A DNA stretch of 64,000 bases from positions 18,450-82,449 of the forward strand of contig JAISLA010000009.1 of the NCBI GenBank assembly GCA_031260705.1. Direction: 5' to 3'. Each line of letters starts with the position of its first letter. Positions within the stretch are counted from its first letter, which is position 1. The stretch comes from Endomicrobium sp. (GTDB taxonomy: Bacteria; Elusimicrobiota; Endomicrobiia; Endomicrobiales; Endomicrobiaceae). Shown here piece by piece: positions 1 through 9,401 of the stretch. Both the position numbers and the translations under genes were made by a program. The notes under the pieces were generated by a model. The model ran no database searches. It was not told the DNA's origin and saw only the letters and a program-made list of their open reading frames with translations.

Positions 1-790
1 GAACAGGATTTTATGAATAATATGATAATCTCTTATCAATATTTATATATGTTATTGAAAACATCCAACTTTGCGTTCAGCCAACAAGTAGAGATATTCT
101 TACCAAAGAGCAAATTAAAAACGTCTGTGAAACATGCACCATCCGACAATAAAAGTGAAAAGAAGAAATATGCAACAGCTACTTGATATGAAACGTTCAA
201 TCTTAAGACAGGTGGCATCGTTTATTAGAAGGCTTTTTATTTGCATCTTTTTCTGCTGTCTTTTTTTTCCTTAGTATTTTACTTTCAGCTTTTTCGCATA
301 TTCGTTTTAATCCATCCATGCGGTATACCAGTCATATTAATTGACAACAAGTTGAAAATACTATAAAATCAAATGCAAAATATCAGAGACTTGTAACCGT
401 CGTTAAATACTCCTAAAAATTTAAGAGAGGAGCAGAAAACTAATTTAACTTTCCAATAATAAAAATAAAAGAACACTTTTTAAACGTCAATAAAACCTAT
501 TTTCAGTAGGAAAAGAATTGCAGATTGTTTCTAAATACGTCCTAAATTATAACATATATAGAGGAATGAAATATTTTGTATGAAAATATTCGAGTTCGAA
601 TCCAAAGCAAAAAAAAGCCGTCATAATTTAAAAAAAGAAGAAAATCACTAAATGGCTGTTCGTATTCTGACAATAAAATACTTTCCCGGCATTATTAATG
701 GTCTTTAACATTGGCAAAAGATTAATTTAGAATTTTAAAATCAGGCGTATTGGCTTGCATTACCGGCAAAAAACTTGTCGTTGCATATCG
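1..790. other. Non-coding or decayed stretch, no gene recognised
   Basis: I see no intact gene here. Short open stretches exist on both strands (for example a lysine-rich reading of about 38 residues on the minus strand near 205-320), but none has a convincing ribosome binding site or a recognisable motif. The base composition is like the other decayed intervals of the window, and the stretch runs directly into a dead methyltransferase, so it probably holds further gene remains that have lost all recognisable sequence. Confidence 0.5.
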
Positions 791-839
791 CTAAACGTCG
801 TTTTATAAATATATGTCTGCCAGGTCAAGTCTTATGGCA

Positions 840-1110
840 TAAAAACTCAGCATTGTTTATTGAAGATAATGGGATATTTTACCGGCAAATAAAATACATA
901 AAACGGCTGGGAAATAACTTACATATATCCGCAAAACCTTATAAACAGTCGCAGCGATACTTATAAACCTGACAATTATTATAAATGATTGTTTTAAATC
1001 CTTTTTGTGGCAGAGGCACGACGCCGCAAAATTAAAGAGAAAATATATCGGCAAAACTTGACGAAACACATTGTAATACTAAAGCTAAAAGCACTAAAAA
1101 ATTTGAACAA
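840..1110 (+). pseudogene. DNA methyltransferase relic (C-terminal part)
   Basis: Read with several frame changes, this stretch gives the C-terminal landmarks of an amino-methyltransferase of the type that carries the S-adenosylmethionine motif late in the protein. Near 988-1010 it reads VLNPFCGRGTT, close to the family consensus DPFxGSGTT. About 35 bases later it reads AKLKRKYIG, matching the usual basic-aromatic-IG segment that follows the motif. Upstream, the reading SAKPYKQSQRYL resembles the helix before the motif. At least three frameshifts separate these pieces and the acidic residue of the motif has become Asn, so the gene is dead. No partner nuclease is visible nearby. The link to restriction is inferred from the family. 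Confidence 0.7.
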
Positions 1111-1143
1111 GACAATAAAATCAATTTATTTTTTAACAGATTA

Positions 1144-1152
1144 CCCCCCCCC
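1144..1152. repeat. Poly(C) tract, 9 nt, upstream of ackA
   Basis: A run of nine C lies 55 bases before the ackA start codon, in otherwise AT-rich DNA. It is one of six G or C runs of at least nine in the window. Its position in the ackA leader or promoter region means that length changes could alter expression, but no clear -35/-10 pair spans it. Confidence 0.9.
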
Positions 1153-1207
1153 TTTCCGCAGATTTTAATAAATAAACTTTATATAAAAAGAGGAGGCTTT
1201 ACATCAA

Positions 1208-2437
1208 ATGAAAGTATTAGTGGTTAATTGCGGGTCGTCGTCTGTTAAGTACACTCTTTTTGAAATGGAAAATGAAAAAAAGATCGCATGGGGAATAGTT
1301 GAGTGCATTGGTTTTCCCGAATCATATTATAAAAGACAAACAGCCATCACTGAAGAGAAAAAAAATTCCGTCAAAGCCGCTAGCCACACGGAAGCCGTTG
1401 AACTTATAATAAACAATCTTTTAGATAAAGAAATCGGAAGCATTGCAAATATAGATGAAATTGACGTAATAGGACATAGAATAGTACATGGCGGCGATAG
1501 ATTTTCAAGGTCGGTTTTAGTAACAAAAGAAGTAAAAAAAGGATTAAAAGAATGTTTTTCAATAGCACCTTTACATACCCCGGCACACTATGCCGGTATT
1601 CTTGCCGTAGAAAAAATGCTTCCCGGAATTCCGTCGGTTTTAGTTTTTGATACCGCTTTCCACCAGACAATGCCCGATTACGCATATATGTACGCTCTTC
1701 CTTATGAATATTATGAGAAATATCATATAAGAAAATATGGATTTCACGGAACTTCGCATAATTATGTTTCACAGAGAGCGGCTACAATGCTTGGAAAACC
1801 TTTAAACGAACTAAAATTAATTACGGCCCATTTAGGCAACGGCAGCAGCATAACAGCAATTGAAAAAGGGAAAGTTATAGATACTTCTATGGGTTTTACT
1901 CCGCTTCAAGGAGTTATAATGGGAACTAGATGCGGAGATATAGACCCTGCAATTATAGCTTATATTATAAAAATATATCCTAAATATAGAAACAGCGAGG
2001 CTTTAAACGCTCTAATGAATAAAGAAAGCGGACTGCTCGGCATATCGGGGATTTCAGGCGATATGAGAAGCATTGTTAAAGCAACCGCGGAAAACAACAA
2101 AAAAGCAAAACTCGCTTTTGAAATGCTTTGTTACAGCATAAAAAAGTATATAAGTTCTTATTATGGAATATTAAACGGCATTGACGGTTTGGTTTTTACG
2201 GCAGGCATAGGGGAAAATTCTCCGGTGGTAAGAGAAAAAATATGCGTAAATCTGCATGCCATGGGAATTAAGATAGATACGAAAAAGAATAACAAATCCT
2301 CAAGTAAAGAAAGGTTCGTCTCAACTGCGGATTCTAGAGTAAAAATTATGATAATTCCTACTAACGAAGAGCTGATGATTGCAAGGGAGTCAAGAGCCTG
2401 CCTGCATGCGGGTATAAATTCTGTAAGTTCGATCTGA
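1208..2437 (+). CDS. ackA: Acetate kinase
   Basis: Converts acetyl phosphate and ADP to acetate and ATP (reversible), the final energy-yielding step when pyruvate is oxidised to acetyl-CoA. The 409 residues match the usual length of about 400. Visible family motifs are the N-terminal phosphate-binding [19 protein letters not shown], the FDTAFH segment, [35 protein letters not shown] and the C-terminal PTNEEL. An excellent ribosome binding site (AGAGGAGG, 9-10 bases upstream) fixes the start. It is one of the few plus-strand genes and is followed by a PfpI-like gene 35 bases later. It works with the por genes at 59.8-63.6 kb; the phosphotransacetylase needed between them is not in this window. 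Confidence 0.98.
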   Translation: MKVLVVNCGSSSVKYTLFEMENEKKIAWGIVECIGFPESYYKRQTAITEEKKNSVKAASHTEAVELIINNLLDKEIGSIANIDEIDVIGHRIVHGGDRFSRSVLVTKEVKKGLKECFSIAPLHTPAHYAGILAVEKMLPGIPSVLVFDTAFHQTMPDYAYMYALPYEYYEKYHIRKYGFHGTSHNYVSQRAATMLGKPLNELKLITAHLGNGSSITAIEKGKVIDTSMGFTPLQGVIMGTRCGDIDPAIIAYIIKIYPKYRNSEALNALMNKESGLLGISGISGDMRSIVKATAENNKKAKLAFEMLCYSIKKYISSYYGILNGIDGLVFTAGIGENSPVVREKICVNLHAMGIKIDTKKNNKSSSKERFVSTADSRVKIMIIPTNEELMIARESRACLHAGINSVSSI

Positions 2438-2472
2438 AACTACCGCGATATCGATATATAATGGAGATAATT

Positions 2473-2979
2473 ATGAATAAAGTCGTATTTATAACCGCCC
2501 CCGAAACATTTAGAGATGAAGAATATTATAAACCTAAAAAAACTCTTGAGGATGCAGGTATTGAAGTCATAACTGCAAGCGTAAAAACCGGAGAACTTAA
2601 GGGCAGATTCGGGTTTAAAACAACAAGCACGCTTTTAATTCAAGAGATCAATCCAAATGATTTTGATGCAATAGTATATATAGGCGGAAGCGGATCAGCC
2701 GTATTTTTTGATAACCACTATGCATTAAAACTTGCAAATGATTTTTTTAAACAGCGGAAACCTGCGGCTTCAATATGTATAGCGGGCGTGATTCTTGCAA
2801 ATGCAGGCATTTTAAAAGGTAAAAAAGCAACGGTTTTCATTGATGGAAAAGAAGTATTGATAAAAGGCGGCGCTATATATACCGGCAATCCTTTGGAAAT
2901 TGACGGAAATATTATTACTGCAAATGGTCCCGACGTCGCAGAAGATTTCGGTAAAGCTGTCTTAAAATCTCTTGAATAA
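2473..2979 (+). CDS. DJ-1/PfpI family protein
   Basis: A 168-residue protein of the DJ-1/PfpI (class I glutamine amidotransferase-like) superfamily. The fold signature is visible as an N-terminal strand VVFITAPETF, an acidic residue in TFRDEEY, the IVYIGGSGS turn, and the nucleophile-elbow cysteine in ASICIAG at about residue 100, followed by a long helix. Members act as glyoxalase/deglycase-type enzymes, peptidases or chaperones; the substrate cannot be told from sequence. I start at the second Met because GGAG lies about 7 bases before it; an upstream ATG at 2461 would add four residues. It follows ackA closely on the same strand and may be cotranscribed. Confidence 0.85.
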   Translation: MNKVVFITAPETFRDEEYYKPKKTLEDAGIEVITASVKTGELKGRFGFKTTSTLLIQEINPNDFDAIVYIGGSGSAVFFDNHYALKLANDFFKQRKPAASICIAGVILANAGILKGKKATVFIDGKEVLIKGGAIYTGNPLEIDGNIITANGPDVAEDFGKAVLKSLE

Positions 2980-3118
2980 AGACGTCTTTGATTTTCACCC
3001 TGAAAATTTCAAACTAAGATTATTTTTCTATGACAACATAAACAAAAAAAATGTTTTTTTAGTACCACTCAGCCTGTTAGTGCTTCAACATTAATAGAAA
3101 AGATTGTAATGACAGCCT

Positions 3119-3969
3119 TCATTTTTTAAAATACTTATCAATTAACAAAGACACATTTCTATAATGCGGACTTGCCATCACTTCATCAGGAGAGGTCATA
3201 AGCGATTTCTTTAGTGAACAACTGCAACAGGAACATTTTATTTCTCTGGTTGCGATAACAGCATCTTTGTCACTTCTTATCCTTCTTTCCATACGTCAAA
3301 ATCAGTTACAAGAGAGATTTTCGTATAGCACATTTCAGCTTCTCTGGCAAGTTTTGCTTCTGGAAAAAGCGTTATTCCGACTACCGAAAACCCAGACTGT
3401 CTGTTAATTTTCGATCCAGCTTTTGTAGAAAATTGCGGACACTCAATACATACATAAGTTCCGCAGAAATGATGTTTTATTCCTATCTCACAAACAGTTT
3501 GACGAATTAAATTTCTTATCTCATTAACAGAAAGGATATGCCATTGAGACATGAGCGACTATACCTTTTTCAAAAAAAGTCAGCGGTCTATTTTTTGTTC
3601 TATCAAAAACCTGATCCGGAATAATAAAATATTTGGGTTTTATTTCCTCTTTTAAAGAACAGCGTGCCGTAAATGAAACTATCTGCTCCACACCTAAAGA
3701 TTTCAACGCATATATATTTTTGCTCTATGGTTAATCTCTGATGGATTTAAAATATGCCCTCTGCCGTGTCTAGGCAAAAAAGCGCAATCTATACCGTTTA
3801 TCACACCCGTAATTATTTTATCGGGTCTTCCAAAGGGCGTATCAATATCTTTCTCAACAATATTTTCAATACCGTCAATTTCATATAGCCCGCTGCTGAC
3901 TATAAATGCAATTTTTATCGGATTATCACTCATTTCTATACTCTGAATACTCTGATTTTGAGATTTCAC
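3119..3969 (-). pseudogene. mtnP: S-methyl-5'-thioadenosine phosphorylase, frameshifted
   Basis: Three consecutive readings in different frames reassemble an MTA phosphorylase of the purine phosphorylase family. The first (3703-3969) carries the SSGLYEIDGIE turn, TPFGRPDK and FLPRHGRGH. The second (3524-3706) carries SLKEEIKPKYF, PDQVFDRTK and GIVAHVS. The third (3277-3552) carries [23 protein letters not shown] and TDFDVW. A final short piece (3119-3300) has the CSCCSC cysteine cluster seen near the C-terminus of some MTA phosphorylases. At least three frameshifts and a deletion before the C-terminus make it non-functional. Intact enzymes split methylthioadenosine into adenine and methylthioribose-1-phosphate. 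A related but intact purine nucleoside phosphorylase lies 720 bases away. Confidence 0.93.
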
Positions 3970-4271
3970 TCCTGCTTTTAAGAATATACTTTTAAAAAAA
4001 GACGGCAGCCAGCTAAGTTCTAAAGCATTATATTAAAATTATTTTATCTTTAAAAAGAGTATTGTTTCAGACACTCAGACTCGGACTAAAAGATTTTTTA
4101 TATCCCGCTGTTCAATATTTCTTTAAAATTTATTTTATTTAAATCAGTTTTCTCATTTTTAAGGGGAGGCTATCTGTGTTAGCATGTGCTACAACACATT
4201 AATATATTACACGCAGCAAGATCCAGCGTTCTTACATCTTTACATTAATAATCATCCCCCCCCCCTATTAC
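3970..4271. other. Intergenic stretch with a 10-nt poly(C) run
   Basis: No gene is visible between the dead mtnP and the dead lipoprotein. The one clear element is a run of ten C at 4256-4265, immediately past the stop codon of the lipoprotein relic (which is read from the other strand, so the run appears as G in that transcript). Confidence 0.6.
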
Positions 4272-4617
4272 TTAGGCAACATCCCGATCATCATTCGTCT
4301 GTCCACTGCCCGACCCGAGAGTAGCTTTGCAAGCAGCTTCGATTCTTTCTAACAATAAATTCGTCTTAACTTTTTCTTTTTTAAGATAATTTAGAAACAA
4401 ACTACCAAATATAACCGCACTAGGAATTATGAAAGCATTTGCTTTACCGTACTCCTTGGCCCAATAAACAAAGTCGTCCGTACTATCCCACCTTCTGGAA
4501 GAAACCGACCTAACGCTCGCCAAATTCTTACCTGAATCTAAGGGGGAGGGGGTATATTGACTTGTCACAAGCGTTTAAGAAAAATACCATTAATAAAATT
4601 ACAACTATTTTTTTTAT
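4272..4617 (-). pseudogene. Small lipoprotein with a TM segment, dead (locus A)
   Basis: A GAGGAG ribosome binding site is followed five bases later by ATA in the place of ATG, then KKIVVILLMVFLNAC, a typical lipoprotein signal ending in a lipobox cysteine. The frame then shifts at a G5-A-G5 tract (4542-4552) and continues for about 95 residues. That part has an aromatic stretch (DDFVYWAKEYG), a hydrophobic segment (FIIPSAVIFGSLFLNYL) and a charged helical tail with LLERIEAACKATLG. The lost start codon and the frameshift at a slippery tract argue for a pseudogene, although one base change in the tract would restore the frame. The family is unknown; similar loci lie at 31.8-32.1, 34.8-35.7, 55.5-55.9 and 62.2-62.5 kb. 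Confidence 0.6.
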
Positions 4618-4691
4618 TTTATCTCCTCTAAATTGAGAGTTTATGTTTATTTTTTTCCATTATAAATTAATACAATAAATTTTCGTTATTA

Positions 4692-5525
4692 TTATAGATT
4701 ATCAGCAAAACTAATAGTATTTTTTACTATTTTTGACATACTGACACTTACTTTTTTCCCATTCTCAAGAACTTCGGCGTGGCTTAACGGTCTATTATGA
4801 ATACCTGCAGCCATATTTGAAACGTATGCCAAACCTAAAACTCTCATTTTCATTTGAGCCGCAACAGTCGCTTCATAAACTACCGACATTCCCACTACAT
4901 CACCTCCAAGAATTTGATATGCTTTTACGGATGCGGGAGTTTCATAAGATGGACCGGAAACACCAAAATAAATTCCTTCGCAGGCTTTAATTTTAAATTT
5001 TTTTGCTAAACTCAACGCTTTTTTTCTTAAAACAGCATCATATACATTTTCCATACTTGGAAAACGTTCGCCGAACTCGTCATAATGAACACCTATTAAG
5101 GGATTATTTCCAGTGAAATCTATATGATCTTTTAAAACGACAATATCACCGACAGAATATTTTTTATTCAATCCGCCGGTTGCAGCGGTAATTATAAGAG
5201 TTTTAATCCCTAAAAATTTCATAACTCTCACAGGATAGACAACTTCCTGAGGATGATGCCCTTCATAATAGTGAAATCGTCCATTAAAAATCAGCATATC
5301 GGCACTGCCATAAGAGCAAAGAAGTAAATCTCCGACATGTCCTTGAACCACAGTCTTAAGAAAGTAAGGAATGTCTGAATATTTTATTGTCTTGCGTATT
5401 GTAAATTGTTTGCTTATTTCGCCGAGTCCTGATCCGGCAATAACTGCCGTTGTGGGATTAAAGCCATGTAAAGACAAGATTGTCTTTTTTGTTTCCTGAA
5501 TTTTTTTAAATATGTTTAATTTCAC
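4692..5525 (-). CDS. punA: Purine nucleoside phosphorylase (trimeric family)
   Basis: Splits inosine or guanosine with phosphate into the base and ribose-1-phosphate, which DeoB (next gene upstream) turns into ribose-5-phosphate. The 277 residues match the family-I (trimeric) size. Visible are GSGLGE near the N-terminus (phosphate loop), HYYEGH, the GGLN turn, VGMSVVYEATVAAQ around the purine/ribose site, and VSNMAAGI carrying the Asn expected for 6-oxopurine specificity. I choose a GTG start at 5525 because GGTGG lies five bases before it; a longer reading to 5585 has no ribosome binding site. It lies 172 bases after deoB on the same strand, consistent with a nucleoside salvage unit. Adenosine specificity cannot be excluded. 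Confidence 0.93.
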   Translation of the reverse strand: MKLNIFKKIQETKKTILSLHGFNPTTAVIAGSGLGEISKQFTIRKTIKYSDIPYFLKTVVQGHVGDLLLCSYGSADMLIFNGRFHYYEGHHPQEVVYPVRVMKFLGIKTLIITAATGGLNKKYSVGDIVVLKDHIDFTGNNPLIGVHYDEFGERFPSMENVYDAVLRKKALSLAKKFKIKACEGIYFGVSGPSYETPASVKAYQILGGDVVGMSVVYEATVAAQMKMRVLGLAYVSNMAAGIHNRPLSHAEVLENGKKVSVSMSKIVKNTISFADNL

Positions 5526-5697
5526 GTTCCCACCTGTAAATAAACAAGATAAATAGACAATTTTTTTCCAGCTTGCGCCGCACAAGATATTTAAGACTGA
5601 TAGTTTGAAAGTTATATTTACTCATTACGAAAAACTGATGAGAAGTGCAGATATATCAAATCAAATGCCAAACTCAAGTTTTTCAGTAAAGCGGTAA

Positions 5698-6882
5698 TCA
5701 AAAAATCAAATTTTTAAAACTTTTCCCGCTTTGCATAGCCGGAAGTCCGAAAATATCAGCAATGGTCTGCGCGGTATCCGACAGCGTTTCTCTTATTCCC
5801 AAATCAATATTTTTCTTTAATTTTTTTCCGCATAGCAGAAGCGGAACATATTCTCTCGTATGATCCGTATGCAGCCCATACGTCGGATCACAGCCGTGAT
5901 CTGCCGTAATGATAAGTATGTCATCGTCTTTTAATTCTTCAATCAGCACGGGCAAAAAATTATCAAAATTTTTAAGTCCTTCCGCATAAGCTGAAACATC
6001 TCGCCTGTGTCCCCAAAGCATGTCAAAATCAACAAGATTGGTAAAAATCAATGTTTGTTTTTCAAAAGGACGTTTCACCTTATCTAAAGTTATTTCCATA
6101 CCGTTTAAATTCCCTTCGGTATGAACGGCCTCAGTTATTCCTTTACCGTTAAAAATATCTTCTATCTTTCCTATTGCAATAACGTCACCGCCGGAATTTT
6201 TTATTTTATCTAAAACCGTAATTTCAAACGGAGTTAAAGAATAATCTTTCCTGTTTACCGTCCTTCTGTAACTGCCGTCTATTCCTATAAAAGGTCTCGC
6301 AATGACTCTTCCTACAGCATTTTCACCGCACAAAATATTTCGTGCAATTTCGCATACTTTATGCAGTCTGTCCAATCCGAAAGTTTCTTCGTGAACTGCT
6401 ATCTGAAAAACCGAATCGGCTGAAGTATAAATAATGGGACAGCCTGTTTTCTGATGCTCTGATCCGAGCCGTTTTATTATTTCAGTTCCGGAAGTGCTAC
6501 AGTTGCCTATTATTTTCGCGTCTATTTGTTTCTCAAATTCTTCTATTATTTTTTTAGGAAATCCTTTCGGATACACAGGAAAAGGGGTTTTCAAAATTAT
6601 ACCTGACATTTCCCAGTGTCCTGCTATAGTATCTTTTGCCGGCGATTTTGTCATCATTTTGCCGTAACAACCCGCAACAACATCTGTACAGAGCAGAGAA
6701 TCTTTTCTATTTAAAAGTTTATACAATCCGAGTTTTGCCATGTTCGACAGAGAAAAAGATTTTTCAGCCCTATCAAAAATATGCCCGATTGTATCCGCGC
6801 CCGCATCATTATAAGAAACAGCATCAGGAAGTTCTCCGACACCGGCGCTGTCCAAAACGATTAATACGATTCTTTCCGGCAT
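5698..6882 (-). CDS. deoB: Phosphopentomutase
   Basis: Interconverts ribose-1-phosphate and ribose-5-phosphate (and the deoxy forms), joining nucleoside breakdown to the pentose pathway. The 394 residues match the usual length. Alkaline-phosphatase-superfamily metal sites are visible: VLIVLDSAGVGELPDA at the N-terminus, DTIAGHWEMSG with the phosphorylated Thr, and C-terminal ITADHGCDPTYGLHTDHTRE supplying the remaining metal ligands. The start codon lies one base after the transketolase stop (TGATATG), so translation is probably coupled. Its neighbours are transketolase and the nucleoside phosphorylase, which supports a nucleoside-ribose salvage role. Confidence 0.97.
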   Translation of the reverse strand: MPERIVLIVLDSAGVGELPDAVSYNDAGADTIGHIFDRAEKSFSLSNMAKLGLYKLLNRKDSLLCTDVVAGCYGKMMTKSPAKDTIAGHWEMSGIILKTPFPVYPKGFPKKIIEEFEKQIDAKIIGNCSTSGTEIIKRLGSEHQKTGCPIIYTSADSVFQIAVHEETFGLDRLHKVCEIARNILCGENAVGRVIARPFIGIDGSYRRTVNRKDYSLTPFEITVLDKIKNSGGDVIAIGKIEDIFNGKGITEAVHTEGNLNGMEITLDKVKRPFEKQTLIFTNLVDFDMLWGHRRDVSAYAEGLKNFDNFLPVLIEELKDDDILIITADHGCDPTYGLHTDHTREYVPLLLCGKKLKKNIDLGIRETLSDTAQTIADIFGLPAMQSGKSFKNLIF

Positions 6883-6883
6883 A

Positions 6884-7831
6884 TCATTTTCTTTTTAAAA
6901 CTTTTAAAACTGCGTCCGCAATATTTACGTCTCTTAATCCGAATCTACTCATTAAATCCATAGGCTCGCCGGACTCACCGAATCTGTCAGCAACTCCTAC
7001 CATTTCAACCGGAATAGGATAATTTTTGACAAGCACTTCAGCGACTGCAGAGCCAAACCCGCCGTAAACCTGATGTTCTTCCGCGGTTACTACCGCACCG
7101 CATTCTCTTGCGGCGTCAATGATTGTTTTCTCATCTATAGGTTTAACCGTGTGGATATTTATAACTCTCGCTTTAATGCCTTTTTTTTCTAAAATCTCGG
7201 CACTCATTAAAGACTCGTAAACCATCGTTCCGCAGGATATAATCGCAACATCATTTCCGTCTCTTAAAATATTCGCTTTACCTACCTCAAAAGGAGCGTC
7301 ATCTTTTGTAAACACCGGTATATTTTCTCTTCCGTATCTTATATATACGGGTCCGTCCGAATATGCGCTTGCCACCACCGCCTTTTTCGTCTCAACTAAA
7401 TCACACGGCACTATAACTTTCATCCTAGGAAGACATCTCATTATAGCAATATCTTCTAAAGCCTGATGAGTTGCGCCGTCCGGTCCTACCATAATTCCCG
7501 AATGTGAACCGCCTATTTTCACGTTTAAATTTGAATAACACACCGTTGTTCTTATATGCTCCCATGGTCTTCCAGACGCAAAAACTCCATAAGTTGACAC
7601 AAACGGAATAAATCCCGCTACGGCAAGCCCCGCGGCCATACCTATTAAATTGGTTTCCGCGATACCGACATTAATAAATCTATCGGGAAATATCTTTTTA
7701 AAACCATCTATTACAACTGAAGAAATAGTATCTGCACCTAAAACAAAAATTTTAGGATTTTCCTTTCCAAGCTCGATAATACCTTCGCCAAAACCAAATC
7801 TCGTAGCCTTTTTTCCAAAAACTTCTACCAT
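6884..7831 (-). CDS. Transketolase, C-terminal subunit
   Basis: The pyrimidine-binding and C-terminal domains of a split transketolase (315 residues). Motifs include RFINVGIAETNLIGMAAGLA with the catalytic Glu that activates the thiamine ring, the YSNLNVKIGGSHSG segment, VYIRYGRE, and the C-terminal domain beginning near AIISCGTMVYESL. It pairs with the N-terminal subunit encoded just upstream at 7964-8788. Two-gene transketolases are normal in many anaerobes, so this is not a frameshift. It moves two-carbon units between ketoses and aldoses in the non-oxidative pentose pathway. A GGAG site lies before the ATG at 7831. Confidence 0.95.
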   Translation of the reverse strand: MVEVFGKKATRFGFGEGIIELGKENPKIFVLGADTISSVVIDGFKKIFPDRFINVGIAETNLIGMAAGLAVAGFIPFVSTYGVFASGRPWEHIRTTVCYSNLNVKIGGSHSGIMVGPDGATHQALEDIAIMRCLPRMKVIVPCDLVETKKAVVASAYSDGPVYIRYGRENIPVFTKDDAPFEVGKANILRDGNDVAIISCGTMVYESLMSAEILEKKGIKARVINIHTVKPIDEKTIIDAARECGAVVTAEEHQVYGGFGSAVAEVLVKNYPIPVEMVGVADRFGESGEPMDLMSRFGLRDVNIADAVLKVLKRK

Positions 7832-7963
7832 ATTTTTCTCCTGATCGAATATATACTTCTAATAGTTATGACGCATCGCCGTCACTATCTTCATTTTCTC
7901 ATACATATTCTCCATCTTTTTCCGCGACGCTTTCTCAAAAGACGATTATATAGTCCGCTATCT

Positions 7964-8788
7964 CTATCGCAATGATCCGTCAATTTCTGCCAACGCTCTT
8001 TCAACCAATTCTTTTGACGGAATCTTTCCGTGCCATTCGACAAGATTTTCCATATAAGAAACTCCCTTGCCTTTAACAGTTTTCGCTATTATCGCTGTAG
8101 GGCTTCCTTTTTCTGTTTTAAACTGCAAATACGCTTTGTCAACCGCTTCAAGATTGTGTCCGTCTATCTCTATAACATTCCAGCCAAAAGCTCTGTATTT
8201 ATCAGCTAAAGGATAAACATTCATTACATCTTTTGTAGTGCCGTCTATCTGCAAACCGTTATCGTCAACAATAGCGCAGAGATTGTCAAATTTAAAGTGA
8301 GCCGCAGACATTGCAGCTTCCCAGATACTTCCCTCCTGCTGCTCGCCATCGCCCATAAGAACATAAACTCTATTATTTTTCTTTGACTGTTTCATTCCTG
8401 CGGCAATTCCCGCTCCTATAGATAAACCGTATCCTAAAGAACCGGTGGATATTTCTATTCCCGGAAGTTCTTTGTCTTTTGCCGGATGTCCCTGAAGTCT
8501 GCTTCCGGTTTTTCTTAAGGTACACAATTCATCAGGATTAAAATATCCTCGCCGCGCTAAAACCGCATAAAGTACGGGACAAACGTGTCCTTTTGACAAT
8601 ATAAAATAATCTCTATTCTGGTCATTTGCGTCTTTGAGATTAAATTTCATATGCTTAAAATATAACGATACCAAAAGCTCAACCGAAGATAAACTGCCGC
8701 CCGGGTGTCCCGTACCCGCAAGACTAAGCATTTTAATAATATCTTTTCTGACATCAGCAGATATTATTTTTAAGTCTGAAGTCTCCAT
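7964..8788 (-). CDS. Transketolase, N-terminal subunit
   Basis: The thiamine diphosphate-binding half of the split transketolase (274 residues). Visible are GTGHPGGSLSS near residue 25, the DYFILSKGH loop, QGHPAKD, STGSLGYGLSIGAGIA, the ThDP motif GDGEQQEGSIWEAAM ending in the DDNGLQIDG Asp/Asn pair, and VEWHGKIP near the C-terminus. The stop lies 132 bases before the C-terminal subunit start, a longer gap than usual for paired subunits; I see no extra gene in it. An AGGAG site stands about 10 bases before the ATG. Confidence 0.95.
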   Translation of the reverse strand: METSDLKIISADVRKDIIKMLSLAGTGHPGGSLSSVELLVSLYFKHMKFNLKDANDQNRDYFILSKGHVCPVLYAVLARRGYFNPDELCTLRKTGSRLQGHPAKDKELPGIEISTGSLGYGLSIGAGIAAGMKQSKKNNRVYVLMGDGEQQEGSIWEAAMSAAHFKFDNLCAIVDDNGLQIDGTTKDVMNVYPLADKYRAFGWNVIEIDGHNLEAVDKAYLQFKTEKGSPTAIIAKTVKGKGVSYMENLVEWHGKIPSKELVERALAEIDGSLR

Positions 8789-8915
8789 AATATAACAGCT
8801 CCTTTTTAAACTCTGTAAATAAAACTATAGAAAAATCATAATTCGTTTTTATAACGACTGTATTTACGACTATAAAAAATAGAAAAAACAGCAGTGAAAA
8901 TTAATCTTTTAATTA

Positions 8916-9377
8916 TTATTGCCGACACTGTTGTTTTTCAATTTCTTCAATTTTTCTTATTCTCTGCAAATGCCTTTCTTCAAACGGAGTTCCAAGAAAT
9001 ATTTTTATTCTTTGGCACAGTTCGCTTAAGGTAGCGGTTCTTGAGCCCAGGCATAAAACATTTGCGCCGTTATGTTGCGCCGCAAGTTTTGCAGTGTCTT
9101 CATCCCAGCAAACCGCCGCGATAATGCCTTTAATCTTATTTGCCGCAATAGACATACCTATTCCGGTTCCGCATATAAGAATGCCTCTATCCGCTTTTTT
9201 GCTGACAACAGCTTCCGCAACTTTAACAGCATAATCCGGATAATCGCAACTTCCCTCTCCGCAGAAACCGAAGTCTTCGATTTCATAGCCGCCGCTTTGA
9301 AAATACTCTTTTACTTTATTTCTCACTTCAGCAGCAGCATGATCTGTGCCAAAAGCCAATTTCATAATTTCATCCAT
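8916..9377 (-). CDS. rpiB: Ribose-5-phosphate isomerase B
   Basis: Interconverts ribose-5-phosphate and ribulose-5-phosphate. The protein of about 150 residues belongs to the RpiB/LacAB family: FGTDHAAAEVR at the start (sugar-phosphate loop), DYPDYAVKVAEAV, GILICGTGIGMSIAANK with the catalytic Cys and anion hole, and NVLCLGSRT. Two starts are possible: ATG at 9377 with GGAAG six bases before it, or ATG at 9365, which gives the more usual MKLAFGTDHA beginning. It lies 24 bases after tpiA and before the transketolase genes, so it belongs to the same pentose/triose transcription unit. Confidence 0.95.
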   Translation of the reverse strand: MDEIMKLAFGTDHAAAEVRNKVKEYFQSGGYEIEDFGFCGEGSCDYPDYAVKVAEAVVSKKADRGILICGTGIGMSIAANKIKGIIAAVCWDEDTAKLAAQHNGANVLCLGSRTATLSELCQRIKIFLGTPFEERHLQRIRKIEEIEKQQCRQ

Positions 9378-9401
9378 ATATTCTTCCGTCCTATGCTTAT
9401 G

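Noticed and set aside
585..612. GAGTTCGAATCC resembles the T-loop of a tRNA
   Set aside because: The bases on either side cannot form the T-stem and there is no D-arm, anticodon arm or acceptor stem in the correct places. No tRNA or rRNA gene was found in the window.
6884..8788. The two transketolase genes as a single gene broken by frameshift
   Set aside because: Each half is a complete domain set with its own start and ribosome binding site, 132 bases apart. Split transketolases are normal in many anaerobes and archaea.
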